Shown here: positions 1-12,253 of the stretch, in pieces
Numbering within the stretch: the stretch's first letter is position 1
Layout of the letters: every line of letters starts with the position of its first letter
NCBI RefSeq assembly: GCF_030272615.1
Contig: NC_081408.1
Span: forward strand, 312,187,118-312,251,117
Source: Cryptomeria japonica
Lineage: Eukaryota > Streptophyta > Pinopsida > Cupressales > Cupressaceae
Direction: 5' to 3'
DNA length: 64,000 nt
Made by a program: the position numbers and the translations under genes
Notes under the pieces: model-generated
What the model was told of the DNA's origin: nothing
Seen by the model: only the letters and a program-made list of their open reading frames with translations
Databases searched by the model: none

Positions 1-790
1 TCTAATCAATTTTGCTTGGTCCTACATAGATATGCCAACAATAGATCCATATTTGATCATGCGCCACCTATCCATAGCTCCTGAAGCTAAGCCAGTAAAG
101 TAGAAACTAAGAAAGATGAATCCACATGTTGCGCTTTTGGTAAAAGCATAACTAAAGAAACTACTAGATGTGGGATTCATCAAACCAATCGACTATGTAG
201 AGTGTATTTCAAACATTTTACCTATATCCAAACTAGATAAAAGCATCAGAATTTGCACATATTTCAAAGATCTTAACAAAGCTTGTCTAGAGGATGATTT
301 TCCTTTACCCAGCATCAACACCATTATAGATTTAATGGTAGGACATGCCATGTTATCACTCATGGATAGTTTTTTAGGCTAGAATCAAATCAAGATACCA
401 CTGAAAGATCAAGACAAGACACCTTTCACCTACCCATGGGGTACATATTGTTGGAACATCATGTCGTTTAAATTAAAGAATGCAAGAGCCACTTATCAAC
501 ATGCAATGACTATAATTTTTCATGACATGATGCACACATTAATGGAAGACTATGTAGATGATTTTCTAGCTAAATCATTCACTAGGGAAGGACATCTGGA
601 GATCCTAGATAAAATCTTTCAGCAGCTAAAACACTTCAATGTACGACTAAATCCAAATAAGTGTGTATTCAGAGTCAACTAAATCCAAATAAGTGTGTAT
701 TCGGAGTCAACTAAGATCTCTACAAGGAAGGTGGTCGTCCATCAAAAAGTTCACCACACAACTAGCTGACAAGTGCCTATATTACTCATC
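1..790 (+). pseudogene. Gypsy (Tat) reverse transcriptase, decayed
   Basis: The reverse transcriptase copies element RNA into cDNA. Visible blocks are the palm entry around 150-380 (VGFIKP, DLNKAC, DDFPLPSI, LSLMD), the block near 460-500 (FKLKNARATYQ) and the catalytic YVDDFLAKS at about 550-580, where the YxDD aspartates are intact. Stop codons after LSLMDSFLG, after the entry block and elsewhere, plus a 32-bp duplication at 647-710, break the frame. The DFPLP...GHAMLSLMD wording is typical of the plant Tat/Ogre group. It continues upstream beyond the window. Confidence 0.9.
647..710 (+). repeat. 32-bp tandem duplication in RT
   Basis: The 32-nt unit starting CTAAATCCAAATAAG at 647 is repeated at 679 with one visible substitution (CAGAG against CGGAG). 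Because 32 is not a multiple of three, the duplication shifts the RT frame just downstream of the catalytic motif. It is a simple replication-type duplication in a dead element. Confidence 0.95.
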
Positions 791-861
791 TACTACACAA
801 AAATGTTCCTTTTAGATGGGAAGATAGAAGTGAAGAATCATTCAATTAGTTACAACATTAT

Positions 862-1290
862 TTGACGAATCCATGCATATTGGTGCCACCAATAGATGGA
901 AAACCACTTCTACTATACATATCAGCTACAGAAGTATCTTTAGGAGCTTTGTTGGTACAAGAAGACTCTACTGGAAAAGAAAGGACCATTTACTATATCA
1001 ATAGAACATTAAATGGATATGAGCTCAACTACACGTTCATCTAAAAGGCTTGTTTGGAGGTAATATTCACTTCCCAAAAGTTTTGGCACTACATACTAGC
1101 TCATACAATCAAGCTAATAGCAAAAATAGACCCATTGAAGTATTTACTCAGCAAAGCTGCTTTAACAAGAAGAGTAGCTAAATAGGTAATGATTTTGAGT
1201 GAGATTGACATCCAATACAAAGATAGAAGGCCAATCAAAGGTCAATCAATAGCAAATCAATTGGCTGAGGCACCACTATGAGCCAATCAT
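862..1290 (+). pseudogene. Gypsy RNase H (first, pol type), decayed
   Basis: This domain degrades the RNA of the RNA:DNA hybrid during reverse transcription. It begins after the RT thumb remnants with NPCILVPPIDGKPLLLYIS. LGALLVQED and IYYINRTLNGYELNY follow, which are standard RT-RNase H connection and RNase H blocks of plant Gypsy elements. A TAA after NYTFI and further stops near 1185 and 1280 interrupt it. The aspartate expected in LYISATE (usually a D) appears changed. The frame remnant runs to about 1290 (ANQLAEAPL). Confidence 0.85.
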
Positions 1291-1344
1291 TTCTTGCATA
1301 TTGACTTTTCAGACATGCATGTCCTAACAGTCACAACATAAACA

Positions 1345-1904
1345 TGGGTCTTATACTCAGATGGATCATACACACAACATGGATCAGGTTTCGGCATCCT
1401 ATTCATCACCCCACAATGACACACCATTCCAAGATCTTACTTATTAATGTTCCCTTTCACAAAGACATGGTTGAGTATGAAGCTTTGGTCACAAGAATCA
1501 AAGTCGCAATAGAGTGGAAGATCATAGAGTTGCAAGTCTATGGAGACTCCCAATTGGTCATCAATCAGGTAAATGGTGACTATCAAACCAAGGATGACAA
1601 CTTGATGCCATACAAAAGGATGGTGGACGACTTAAAGAAATACTTTGTGGATATCAAATTCGAGAAAATTATCAGGTTGGATAACAAAGTTGCAGATGTC
1701 ATGGCAACCATCACCTCTCTTCTCCAAATTCCAGCAAAGAAGAGTCGTTATGAGTTCTTGGTGGAACAATTGGTTTCTCCTGCCTACGATAATCATGATT
1801 CCCAAGTCATATGCCACCTAGTTGGTTTTGACCCACCACTCTATGGGAAAATCTATACTTATCTAAAAGATAATACCCTTCCACCTGATCTATCCCGAAA
1901 TTAA
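1345..1904 (+). pseudogene. Second (archaeal-type) RNase H of Tat element, decayed
   Basis: A second RNase H follows the first one, the defining domain order of plant Tat/Ogre elements. It opens in one frame with LYSDGSYTQHGSGFGI (about 1350-1400). After a frameshift it continues as EYEALVTRIKVAIEW and LQVYGDSQLVINQVNGDYQ, ending near KVADVMATITSLL before a linker of about 60 residues. The SDGS aspartate, the YEAL glutamate and the YGDSQ aspartate, which correspond to the catalytic set of this fold, are all still visible. The linker toward integrase carries no recognisable domain. Confidence 0.85.
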
Positions 1905-2229
1905 AAATAAAATTTCATTTTTCAAATAGTCTGTTATACCCTAAATTATGATACACTTTACTGATGAATTCTTGATGGTACTCTCCTTAGATGTCTTGAA
2001 AGTGATGAATCTAAAACCACCTTACAAGAATTTCACAAGGGTATTTGTGGTACACATTCAAGTGGTCCTACTCTAGCCAAGAAACTTCTAAGACTGGGAT
2101 ACTACTAGCCGAACATGGAAAAAGAGTCCTATTAGTTTGCTAATAAATGTTAGATCCATGGGAATCTTATACATGCACTAGCATAGGAGCTGCAACCATT
2201 CACAACATCATTGTCATTTAGTCAGTGAG

Positions 2230-3080
2230 GACTCGACCTCATGGGTAAGATCCACCCCTCCTCATCCACGAGACACAAGTTTATAATCACAGCCACTAAG
2301 TATTTTACAAAATTGATTGAAGTTGTTCCATTGACTACTGTTACCGGCAATCAAATATCTTTGTTCATCCTAAACTATATCATTTTTTCGGTATGGCATT
2401 CCCAGTTCCATTATCACTAATAATGGAAGACCTTTCAAAAATCAATATGTGCAAGAACTTTGTGAAAGATTTCACATCCAACATCGCTTCTCCACACCTT
2501 ATTATCCTCAAGGGAATTTCCAAGTAGAGGCTTCAAATGAAACCATCCTGAAAATCCTAAAGAAGATAGTGAACGATGTTGGTCATGATTGGCATGTCCA
2601 ATTAAATCCCGCCTTATGGGTCAACCGCACTAGCATTTGCACCCCTATAGGAGCAACACCATATCCACTTGTACATGGCTCAGAAGTCATCTTACCCATT
2701 GAGGTTTAAATACCTTCACTCAAAGTATCATTGAAAGGACTCATCCCAGATGAGGAGTACCGGGTAAACAAACTACAAGACTTGGAGTTGCTAGGCGAAT
2801 GTCATCAACATGCTTTTGATCATCTAAAAGAATATCAGCAAAGACTGTCTAGAATCTATAATCACATAGTGAAGCCATGAATATTTTAGGTCGGTGACTC
2901 GGTACTAAAAGAGAATCCCCACAATCAACAAGATCAGGAAAAGAGGAAAATTTGAACCAAATTGGCTAGGTTTGTTCATAATCATATCAGCCTATGGATC
3001 TGGGGCATGTCAACTATCTACATCAGAAGGGGACCTATTTGACAAACCTAACAACAGTATTCATCTCAAAAGGGTCTAAA
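2230..3080 (+). pseudogene. Gypsy (Tat) integrase, decayed
   Basis: Integrase inserts the cDNA into chromosomes. The catalytic core shows TKYFTKLIEVVPL (frame-broken, 2290-2340), then SIITNNGRPF (the usual D of TDNG is N here) at about 2410-2435, and PQGNFQVEASN at about 2500-2540 with the catalytic glutamate preserved. The block RTSICTPIGATPYPLVHGSE follows to 2700. The C-terminal region continues in other frames to LKRV and a stop at 3078. Several stops and shifts make it non-functional. The zinc-binding HHCC part (about 1960-2200) is only vaguely visible. Confidence 0.85.
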
Positions 3081-4200
3081 CGTGAGTTATCCAATGCACA
3101 AAAAATTTAAAAAATAAAATAAAAAATGCAATAAAATTAAGTAGTGAAAACTCGGCAACAGGCGCTATTTGTCAGAGATCGGCTCCTTCATCTATTCCTA
3201 CACTATCATATATTCAATTTTCACTATCATTTTCCATAATCATAATAAAAGGCCACGTATCTGTCTCAACCACGACAGTAACATCTCACCATGGCTTGGT
3301 GATCCTTATATATATCTATAACAAAAGGTCTCATCAAGACTAGGGGCAAAATCCTAAACTCAGTGGGGGCAATCCGTTTTAGGCTTCAACAAAAGTAGAC
3401 AACCAGTAATAGGGAAAAACCCATCAAAAACATAACTCAGTTTCGAACATAGAATGCAAAATTCAAAACCAATTATCAGACTCAACATCACGATCGATGA
3501 AACACAACACAATGGATGATCTATTTAGAATTATGGTTTGATTACTTTAGCAAGAGATTTGTATCTTGATTTTTGGTTATCAAATCTCTTGAGCAACTCA
3601 AGGATGTATCGAACTAGAGAAGGAAGGAAGGAGACTAATATTTTCTTTGTCTTCTATTTGTGAGTGGATCGTTCGTATTACGTAAATTTGTCGCAAGACA
3701 TGATTGGAAACATATCATTGAAGATATTTCGGATTTGCATATACTAATGGTTAACTCTTGTTTGTTTTACACAAAAAACACTCAAGTCATCTTGGTTCAA
3801 TTATACCTCGACGCTTGTGTCATTTTTCAATATCAAAATCCATCTAAGTTGTACTCAAGTGATCATGGTTCAATTATACCATCAATGTTCATACTAACTT
3901 CCAATATTTTAAAATCTCAATGATGATAAAAATAGAGCACAAACAATTGACCAATGGAATGACAACATTGCATACATATCAATTGCATTCATGTTAGTTA
4001 CATTCATATTTAGTTACATTTAGTTCTCATTGTTTCATCCTACCTCACAAAATTGATCATATTATCATTAGTTAATCATTATCCTCATTCCATTTAGTTG
4101 CAGCATTGCATTAATTGCATACATTTAACTATCATCTTTAACATTCTTAGTATATCATTTAGATTGTATAAAATTGTACATATATCCATACATAAACATC
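3081..4200. other. Non-coding spacer after Gypsy pol
   Basis: No convincing gene. Two purine-rich stretches (AGGGGCAAAATCC near 3343 and AGTGGGGGCAATCC near 3362) resemble the internal polypurine tracts that Tat elements can carry after pol, but no LTR follows them. The right half is A+T rich with many CATT/ATCATT repeats. It ends at the target site of Copia element 1; similar ATCAT-rich DNA resumes at 11593, so the two parts were once adjacent. Confidence 0.6.
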
Positions 4201-5713
4201 TAATAACTCAATGATGAACAGATAGTACCAAACTGGTACTGAGAGGGGGGTGAATTAGTACAGACAAAAACACAATCCTAAACCAGTTTGTTAGCAGACA
4301 CTGTGCTTTGCCAGACAAACAGTAACATCAGTCTTAAACAAAGTACAACCAGCAAAACCCAGAGTAACTAAGACAAGCATAAACCGGTTGACACTTATCT
4401 TTTCATACAATCTAATACTTCATTTCCATTTCACCCTAGTGCATGAACAGATAATCTATCATCAAAGATATATAAAAAGCTAGATCAACATGATTTATAT
4501 TCAGACACAAATCACTCAAACCATCACATGAATAATACTACACATGACACACAGATTTTTCACATGGAAACCCAACTGGGAAAAACCATGATGGGGATGA
4601 ATACCCACAAGTTGTTTTTGAACTCTTAAGAAGTTCGCTCTATTAGGAGCCTTGTCCAGTTAAAGACTGATACAATAGGTTCTGTTAGGAACCGATCCTA
4701 TTAGGGATCACCCGGTTAAGGGATGGCAAGAATACCCGATTAAGGGTTAAACTCTGTTAAAGGTTACCTTGTTAGAGGATTTCAAGAACTCAATGGTTTT
4801 GAGTTACCCTGTTAAAGGATTTATAGTAAGCCGGTTAAAGCTACCCTGTTAAGGGATTTCCCAACTGTTGAAGTGGTTAGAGATCAACAAGTATTATAAT
4901 GATCTGGTAACAGCACTCAATGCCAATGCAGATCCGTTTTAGCTCCTCTTCACCTTCTGTACTTACACTCTATAGGTATCACTTCTCTCTTTTGGTCTGG
5001 AAAGAATCACGTATCTCTTCTCTTGGATACACACACATACAAATTTTGCCAACAACCTCAGAAAGAAACACAACATTGATCTTATAGGAAACAGATCGGT
5101 CGGTAGCATAAACCCTAAATGCTAAACCTGTTAGGTTAAGCAATTCAAATGGTTCTATCATGACCATTGAGCACATTTCATTAAATGCAACAGTCTTGAG
5201 CCAATCTCAAGACGTTCTCCATCATTCATTTTCCACTGATTTCATGGCGGCTGATAACCCATCACGCATTATCACTATTTACAGACTTCGTACATTCCTG
5301 AGATAGATAGGGACAATCTCCTTCATGCAAGATCCTTCACGCGCACAAGGCTGATGTGGCAACATGATCTGTTCTTTGTTACAATGCTAACTCATCACAC
5401 AAAGTCACTGATTGAGTCACACAGGCTTGAGGCACTTCAATCGGAAACCCTGAAGTTGAGACTACCAACCGGTAGTCATACAAAGATTCTATGTACCGGT
5501 TCCCATAACCACATGCCGATTCACCTTGAACAAACACACCGCTTCACTTTGGCAAATATACTGGTTCACAATGTTATCTCGGTTCTCACATATACCGATT
5601 CTCACATATACCGGTTCTTGGTAACATACCGGTTCTCTCTTCTTCGGCATATTGACATCAATGACAACATACAATGTCATCATGTCCTCATACTGGTTCA
5701 CATAATGCCAACA
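4201..5713 (-). repeat. 3' LTR of Copia element 1
   Basis: It pairs with 10096-11587 over its length. In element orientation U3 is at the high-coordinate end. U3 is rich in ACCGGTT-like motifs (5475-5640). A stretch with about a dozen GTTAAGG/GTTAGGA units (4625-4865) and a GGAAA-CCCAA-GGGAAAAACC block (4564-4590) lie toward U5. The U5 end carries GAGAGGGGGGTGAATTAG. ORFs of up to 144 codons inside it are chance readings. Confidence 0.95.
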
Positions 5714-5737
5714 ATCTCCCCCTTTGGCATTGATGGC
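5714..5737 (-). other. Polypurine tract of Copia element 1
   Basis: On the minus strand AATGCCAAAGGGGGAGAT abuts the LTR start TGTTGGCA. This is the site from which plus-strand cDNA synthesis starts. The same tract occurs in elements 2 and 3 and at 37.32 kb. Confidence 0.92.
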
Positions 5738-5901
5738 AATATACAAAGATATCTCTCTGCTTCACATCTTCTCCCCCAATTTCTGTAGATATCTTCTCCG
5801 CTTCACTTCTTCTCCCCCTTTGACAACAATGCCAAAGTGGAGGCACAAGCTTCCCTGTTCCATTATGTTGCTCCCCCTGAGGAGTAGCATCCTTCAACAC
5901 A

Positions 5902-7820
5902 TCAATCCTGAAGAAAAATTTGACTATGCAATACTTGACTGATGTGGAGCATATGCCTTAAGTTTACTTCCTGAAGGGGCACCACCCCTAATTCACCTCT
6001 TAAGTACATAAATGTAGCCTTTGGGAGAGGCTTGGTGAATATGTCTGCTAACTGCTCCTTACTGGAAACATGTTCCAGTGCAATCTCTTTGTTCTGAACC
6101 TTTTCCCTCAAGAAATGATACTTAAGCTCAAAGTGCTTGGTTCTAGAATGTAAAACTGGATTCTTGAAGATGTTAATTGCACTAGTATTGTCACAAAATA
6201 TACTTACTAGTTAAGATATAAGAACTTTGAAGCCATTCAATACATGCTTCATCCAGATTGTCTGAGTGTAGTTCATGAAAGCTGAAACATACTCTACTTC
6301 CCCTATAGACTGAGAGATACAACTCTGCTTCTTACTCATCCATGAGACCAGTCTACCACCAAGAAAGAATGCACCACCGGTTGTGCTCTTCTGGTCGTCC
6401 ACATTACCTGCCCAATCAGCATCTGTGAATACTTTCAAGTTGAAATCCTTGCTATATGGATACCACAATCCATAATCAATAGTTCCCTTCAGATACCTAA
6501 GAATCCACTTGACTGCAACCAAGTGGGATTCTCTTGGACTTTTCTGGAACCTTGCAGTAATGCCAACTACATGTGCAATATCTAGTCTGCTATGCACTAC
6601 ATAATGCAACTTACCAATCATTGATCGGTATTCCTTCTCATCAACCAATTCTGAGTCATCCTCTTTGGATAGTTTACAACCAGTCACCATCGATGTACCA
6701 ACTGGTTTTCTATCTTCCATGCCAAAGGTCTTCAACACCTCTTTGACATACTTTGACTGAGTGATAAAGATTCCATCTTTCATTTGTTGAATCTGGAGAC
6801 CAATGAAGAACTTAATCTCCCATATGAGTGACATCTCAAACTCTTTCTTCATCTCATCTACAAACTCATGACTCATCTTGTCATCTCCACCAAAGATAAT
6901 GTCATCAACAAATACCTCACAGATCAGGATCTGATCTCCTTCAGACTTCAAGTAGATATTGCTATCTTCGTTTGTTCTCTCAAATCCAATCTTCACAAGA
7001 TGGGAGTGCAGGCCTTCATACCATGCTCTAGGTGCCTTCTTTAGACCATATAAGGCTTTATGTAGCCTACATACCATGTCACTGTCTTCAGATAGGGCAT
7101 ACCCATCTGATTGCTCTATATACACCTCCTCTTCAAGTACACCATTTAGGAATATAGATTTTACATCCATTTGATATACTTGAATCCTTTAAAAGCTGCA
7201 TATGCAAGAAGCATACAAACTCCTTCCAATCTAGCTACAGGAGAAAAGGTTTCTCCATAGTCTTCTCCTTCTTTTTGAGCATATCCTTTACACACCAGTC
7301 TGGCTTTGTTTCTAATCACAGTGCCATCCTCATTCAGCTTATTTCTGAAAACCCATTTGGTACCAATGACATTTTTATGCTCCGGTCTAGGTACCAAAGA
7401 CCATGTACCATTTCTCTCTATCTGGTCAAGTTCCTCTTCCATTTCCTTGAACCAGTCTTCATCTTTATGTGCCTCTTTGAATGATTTAGGCTCAAATTTA
7501 GAGATCATGCATGAGTTTTCTCTGACCTTTCTTCTTGTAAGGGTTCCTGCATCCTTATCTCCTATGATCTGCTTAGGATCATGATTCAACTTGACATACT
7601 GAGGAATGGTCTTGATAGATTCCTCTTTCTTTTCTTCTTCATCCTCATCTCCATCAGTATCAGCATCTACATCTACCGGTGTAGGAACATTGTTACTGGT
7701 ACATGGTTGACTGGCAACCGGTTCCCAGAAGGTTACAACCGGTTCATTTACCACTTTCTCACTTCCGGTTTCCTCATTTTTCTCAAAGGTTTCATCAACT
7801 CTTACATTGATGCTTTCCAT
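5902..7820 (-). pseudogene. Copia element 1 reverse transcriptase and RNase H, decayed
   Basis: Reading leftward, 7820-7161 holds an acidic linker and then the RT start ([37 protein letters not shown]). A frameshift near 7165 moves to 7170-6211 with [24 protein letters not shown], the catalytic [10 protein letters not shown] (both aspartates kept) and IKFFIGLQIQ. RNase H follows with TDADWAGNVDDQKSTTGG and IGEVEYVSA. The last part, with QLADIFTKPLP, is in another frame at 6111-5902. Order and wording are standard for plant Ty1/copia. At least two frameshifts inactivate it. Confidence 0.95.
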
Positions 7821-7899
7821 AATTCTCTGAGTACTATTATTGAAACACTTGAGAGCTTTGCTCTTGGTGGAATACCCTAGGAATATTCCCTAATCACAT

Positions 7900-8835
7900 T
7901 AAGCATCAAACTTGCTCTAGTGTTTGCTCCTCTTAATGTAACATTTGCTACCAAACACTATAAAGTAGCTAACCATGGGTGTCTTACCAATCCAATACTC
8001 ATAAGGAGTTTTATCCTTACCTTAATGAATACCCGGTTCATTGTGTAGACTGCAGTGCTCACCGCTTCTCTCCAAAATGTGTGAGCGACCTTTCCTTGAA
8101 TCAACATAGTTCTAGTTGCTTCAACCATAGTCTGGTTATTCCTCTCTGCTAGGCCATTCTGCTATGGAGTCTGGGGGCAGACAATTGCCTCTTGATGCCA
8201 TGTTCTTCATAGTACTTATTGAATTCATCGGAAGTGAATTCCCCTCCTTGATCAGTTCTCAGGCACTTGTTCCTTTTACCGCTTTCCTTCTCCACTAATG
8301 CTCTGAAAGCTTTGAACTTTACAAAAGCTTCAAACTTATCTTTCAAGAATGTGACCCACATCATTCTTGAGCTGTCATCAGTGAGAATCATGAAGTACCT
8401 ATCACCCTGCACACTCCTAGTTTTCATAGGACCCCACAAATCAGTATGCACAAGATCAAGCAAATTGTCAGCAGTGAAAGGTTTACCTTTAAAGGTCGAG
8501 GGAGATATTTTCCCCAGTTGACACTCTCTGCATAAGGTATTTTCCAGTTTTCTCAGCACCGACAACCCTCTAATTTCTTTGATCTTACTGGCCTTCACAA
8601 TGTTATCAAATTTTACATGGCAGACTCTCCTATGCCCTATCCAGCTATCATCAAATTTAGCCATAAGACATGTACTTATATTTGCATTTAGCTGAAATAG
8701 GTTACCTTTGGTCTGCATACCTGTGGCCACCAATTCACCATTCTTTCCTTTGATTCTGCACACTCCATTCTTGAATTCCAGAGTGAGACCACTATCATTC
8801 AGCTAGGCAACACTCAGAAGGTTGTGTCTTAGACC
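7900..8835 (-). pseudogene. Copia element 1 integrase, decayed
   Basis: GAG-pre-integrase and integrase core on the minus strand. The zinc-binding part shows IGHRRVCHVKF and CRECQLGKI (8650-8500). The catalytic core has VHTDLWGPM with the first aspartate and RTDQGGEFTSDEF with the second. The glutamate block that should follow (PQQNGxAER) is out of frame near 8150. The C-terminal part (YELWIGK-like and FLGYS-like blocks) is traceable in broken frames to about 7850. Stops and at least one frameshift disable it. Confidence 0.9.
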
Positions 8836-8873
8836 ATCAACCCAATACACATTGTCAGCACTACTCTTTCCAT

Positions 8874-10024
8874 TCAGAGAGATGGACCCTCTACCTTTGA
8901 CCATACATGGTGCATCATTACCAAAGTGAACCACACCACCATCATACTCTTCAAAGGATAGAAACTTGCTCCGCCACTGTCAATAATCCACTCATTGGAA
9001 TTATCAAAGCGGGGGACAAAAGCCTTCTTGACTAACACATCTTCCTTGACAACAACAAACACAATATCTTCATTTTCTTCATCTTCTGACTCCTCATCTG
9101 TGACACCTTCATCAACTGCCACAAAACAGTTTCTCTGGTTTCCTCCTTTGAATTTCTTGAACCTTTCTGGTTTGTCCTTGTTGCCACCATTAGGACAGTT
9201 TATAGCAATATGTCTTATCCGGTTACAAGAAAAGCATTTCAAAGGGAGCTTACCTCTGTATTTACCAGTTCCTTTAGGGAGTTTCCTAGCAAGAAGAACT
9301 TCAAATTCCATCAGAATCTCCTCATCATCCATTTCTCTGCTCTGTCTTGGTTCACCACTAGTGCTAGCTTCTTTTCCTTTTCTGGATGGTACAACAGAAG
9401 CTTTAAAAGTTGATTCAGTCTTTTGAACACTTCCATCAAAACTATTTATCTCATAGGCTGTCAACTTTGCTATGATGGAGTCTAGGGATACCTTAGTCTT
9501 GTCTATTGATCTCAACTCCTGAATAGAAGCAACCCTTATTGCATAGACCAGTAATAAGGATCTCAGGACTTTGCTTACCACGGTGGAATCTTCCTTTTTA
9601 ACACCTGCACTCTTGATATCTCCAACAACAATTTTGATTCTTATTCCATACTGTTGAATGGTCTCACCTTCAACCATCCGCATGTCTTCAAACTTCCCTC
9701 TAAGGCTTTCTTCCTTAGCTTGTTTTACATGCTCATCACTACCATAGATATTTTCAAGAGTATCCCATACTTCTTTGGTAATACTTTATCTTGGACATCA
9801 ATAAACTCAATGTCAGATAAACTGCTAATTAGGGCTTCCATGACTTGCCCATTCTCCTGCATCTCTCTCTTTTGGTCATCGATGAGAGTACCAGTAGGGG
9901 CAACATAAGCATTATCAACATAGCTCCAGTGTTGAGCACCCATGCTTCTGATGTATATCTTCATTCTGTCTTTCCATATGCTGAAATTATCTCTGTTGAA
10001 CTTTGGACCTTCCCTCTTCATCAT
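8874..10024 (-). pseudogene. Copia element 1 gag and protease, decayed
   Basis: The start MMKREGPKFNRDNFSIWK lies at 10024, just inside the primer binding site, and is the usual Copia gag opening. The first part ends by frameshift near 9725. The second part (9683-8874) has the gag helical region, a CCHC zinc knuckle (CFSCNRIRHIAINC, all four ligands present) near 9200, an acidic linker and the aspartic protease site WIIDSGGAS near 8985. Gag packages the RNA and the protease cuts the polyprotein. One frameshift and a disturbed protease tail make it inactive. Confidence 0.93.
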
Positions 10025-10081
10025 TAGACTGGGATCTTTTCCTCAAGCGGTTAAGCTTATAACACAGAGGACTTGGAGGAT

Positions 10082-10093
10082 GCTCTGATACCA
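10082..10093 (-). other. Primer binding site of Copia element 1 (initiator tRNA-Met)
   Basis: GCTCTGATACCA on the plus strand is the complement of TGGTATCAGAGC, which pairs with the 3' end of initiator tRNA-Met. It lies two bases from the inner end of the right LTR, as in most plant Copia elements. Confidence 0.95.
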
Positions 10094-10095
10094 AT

Positions 10096-11587
10096 TGATA
10101 ACTCAATAGTGAACGGATAGTACCAAACCAGTACTGAGAGGGGGGGGTGAATTAGTATAGACAAAAACACAATCCTAAACCGGTTTGTTAGCAGACACTA
10201 TGCTTTGGCAGACAAACAGTAACACCGGTCTTAAACAGAGTACAACTGGCAAAACCCAGAGTAACTGAGATAAGCATAAACCAGTTGACACTTATATTTT
10301 CATACAATCTAATACTTCATTTCTATTTCACCCTAGTGCATGAACAGGTAATCTACCATCAAAGATATATAAAAAGCTAAATCAACATCATTTATCTTCA
10401 GACACAAATCACTCAAACCATCACATGAATAACACTACACATGACACATAGATTTTTCACGTGGAAGCCCAACTAGGAAAAACCACGGTGGGGATGAATA
10501 CCCACAAGCTATTTTTGAACTCTTTAGAAGTCCGCTCTATTAGGAACCTTGTCTGGTTAAAGATTGATACAATAGGTTCTGTTAGGAACCGATCCTGTTA
10601 GGGATCACCCGGTTAAGGGATGGCTAAAATACCCGGTTAAGGGTTAAACCCTATTAAAGGTTACCTTGTTACAAGATTTCAAGAACTCAATGGTTTTGAG
10701 TCACCCTGTTAAAGGATTTACAGTAAGTCGGTTAAAGCTACCCTATTAAGGGATTTCCCAACTGTTGAAGTGGTTAGAGATCAATAGGTATTACATTGAT
10801 CTGGTAACAGCACTCAATGCCAATGCAGATTCACTTTAGCTCCTCTTCACCTTCTGCACTTACACTCTACAGGTATCACTTCTCTCTTCTGGTCTGGCAA
10901 GAATCACGTATCTCTTCTCTTGGATACACACACAAAACTTTTGCCAACGAACTCAGAAAGAAACACAACATTGACCTTATAGGAAACAGATAGGTCGGTA
11001 GCATAAACCCTAAACCCTAAACCTGTTAGGTTAAGTAATTCAAATGGTTCTATCCTGACCGTTGAGCATATTTCATTAAATACAACAATCTTGAGCCAAT
11101 CTCAAGATGTTCTCCATCGTTCATTTTCCACCGATTTCATGGCAGCTGATAACCCATCATGTGTTATCACCATTTACAAACTTCGCACATTCTTGAGGTA
11201 GATAGGGACAATCTCCATGCAAGATCCTTCATGCACACAAGGTTGGCGTGGCAACATGATCTGTTCTTCATTACAATGCTAACTCATCACACAAAGTCAC
11301 CAATTGATTCACACAGGCTTGAGGCACTTCAACTGGAAACCCTGAAGTTGAGACTACCAACCAGTAGTCATACAAAGCTTCTATGTACCGGTTCCCATAA
11401 CCACATGTCGGTTCACCTTGAACAAACACACCGCTTCACTTTGGCACATATATCGGTTCACAATGTTATATCGGTTCTCGCATATACCAATTCTCACATA
11501 TACCAGTTCTCTCTTCTTCAACATATTGACATCAATGACAACATACAATGTCATCATGTCCTCATACCGATTCACATAATGCCAACA
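10096..11587 (-). repeat. 5' LTR of Copia element 1
   Basis: It starts TGATAACTC and ends ATGCCAACA on the plus strand and matches 4201-5713 along its whole length, with scattered transitions and short indels. In element orientation this is the promoter-bearing copy. The right flank ACATC is the target duplication. Confidence 0.95.
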
Positions 11588-11592
11588 ACATC

Positions 11593-11989
11593 AACATCAT
11601 TGTACATAAAATCATTGCATTTATACCATCATATATAAATCATTTACAAAAATAATCATCATCATACATAAACAGATCATATAAGCTCATCATAAAATCA
11701 TTCATCATCAAATATCATCATATGCATTCATAAAAAAAAATCATCACATATAAACATCTATAAGCATATAAGATAGAAATAATATACATCCATGAATAGG
11801 TGCATCATCATGTATAAAGTACCACATGTGGATCCAAGGAAAGATCAATGTTGCATCTCATATAAACATCCAAAATCAATGTCAAGTATACAAATGATAT
11901 CATGTCAATGTATAAGATACATCAAAAAGAATGATGCACATCATAAATGTCTATACAATATCAAGATGAATAAATTAAGACATAATTGC
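11593..11989. other. A+T-rich spacer of the Tat element
   Basis: Repetitive ATCAT/CATAAA sequence without a supported gene. It continues the spacer interrupted at 4200 and leads into the 3' end of the antisense PMD gene. Confidence 0.5.
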
Positions 11990-12253
11990 CTCTAGATGTC
12001 GATGGTCTTGCTACACCTATACCACCACCAAATGCTCCTGCTCTAGGATCTCCACTAGGTGGATCCTATCATAATAGTCCTATCACACCCCTACTTTCAG
12101 TCCAGGAATGACTCCATCCAAACCTCGTGAAGGCCATAGTTGCATAGCTCAATGCTCTGTAATCTCGAGGGACTAATTCCTCATATAATCGCCTATAATA
12201 CTCAGCCTCCTTGGTCAAGTATGATGGTATGATGAAAGAATAAGTATCTGGTA
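11990..12253 (-). pseudogene. PMD gene, fragment 4 (C-terminus)
   Basis: Minus-strand reading shows SYLTKEAEYYRRLYEELV and RDYRALSYATMAFTRFG, then a Gly/Pro/Arg-rich tail, with stops near the end. This is the C-terminal part of the plant-mobile-domain protein whose N-terminus is at 31.9 kb. It is cut from fragment 3 (13651-13946) by a solo LTR. Some small indel near that junction has shifted the frame. Confidence 0.6.

Larger units (their letters stand above)
4201..11587 (-). mobile_element. Copia element 1, full length, minus strand
   Basis: Complete by structure. Two LTRs of about 1.5 kb bound the element, each ending in TG...CA (the left start is TA by mutation). A primer binding site complementary to initiator tRNA-Met lies inside the right LTR and a polypurine tract inside the left LTR. 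The 5-bp duplication ACATC flanks both ends (4196-4200 and 11588-11592). Gag, protease, integrase, RT and RNase H run right to left in Copia order. The LTRs differ at several percent of positions, mainly C/T and G/A. All coding parts are broken, so it is dead but structurally intact. Confidence 0.97.

Noticed and set aside
3342-3375. Polypurine-like AGGGGCAAAATCC and AGTGGGGGCAATCC as the end of the Gypsy element
   Set aside because: No TG-starting LTR with promoter follows, and the convincing tract plus LTR is at 33530-33543; more likely an internal tract.
5354-5942. Overlapping ORFs of 60-144 codons on both strands in the LTRs of element 1 (also 11159-11638)
   Set aside because: They lie wholly inside LTR sequence, are found in both LTR copies with different breaks, and show no domain; they are chance readings.
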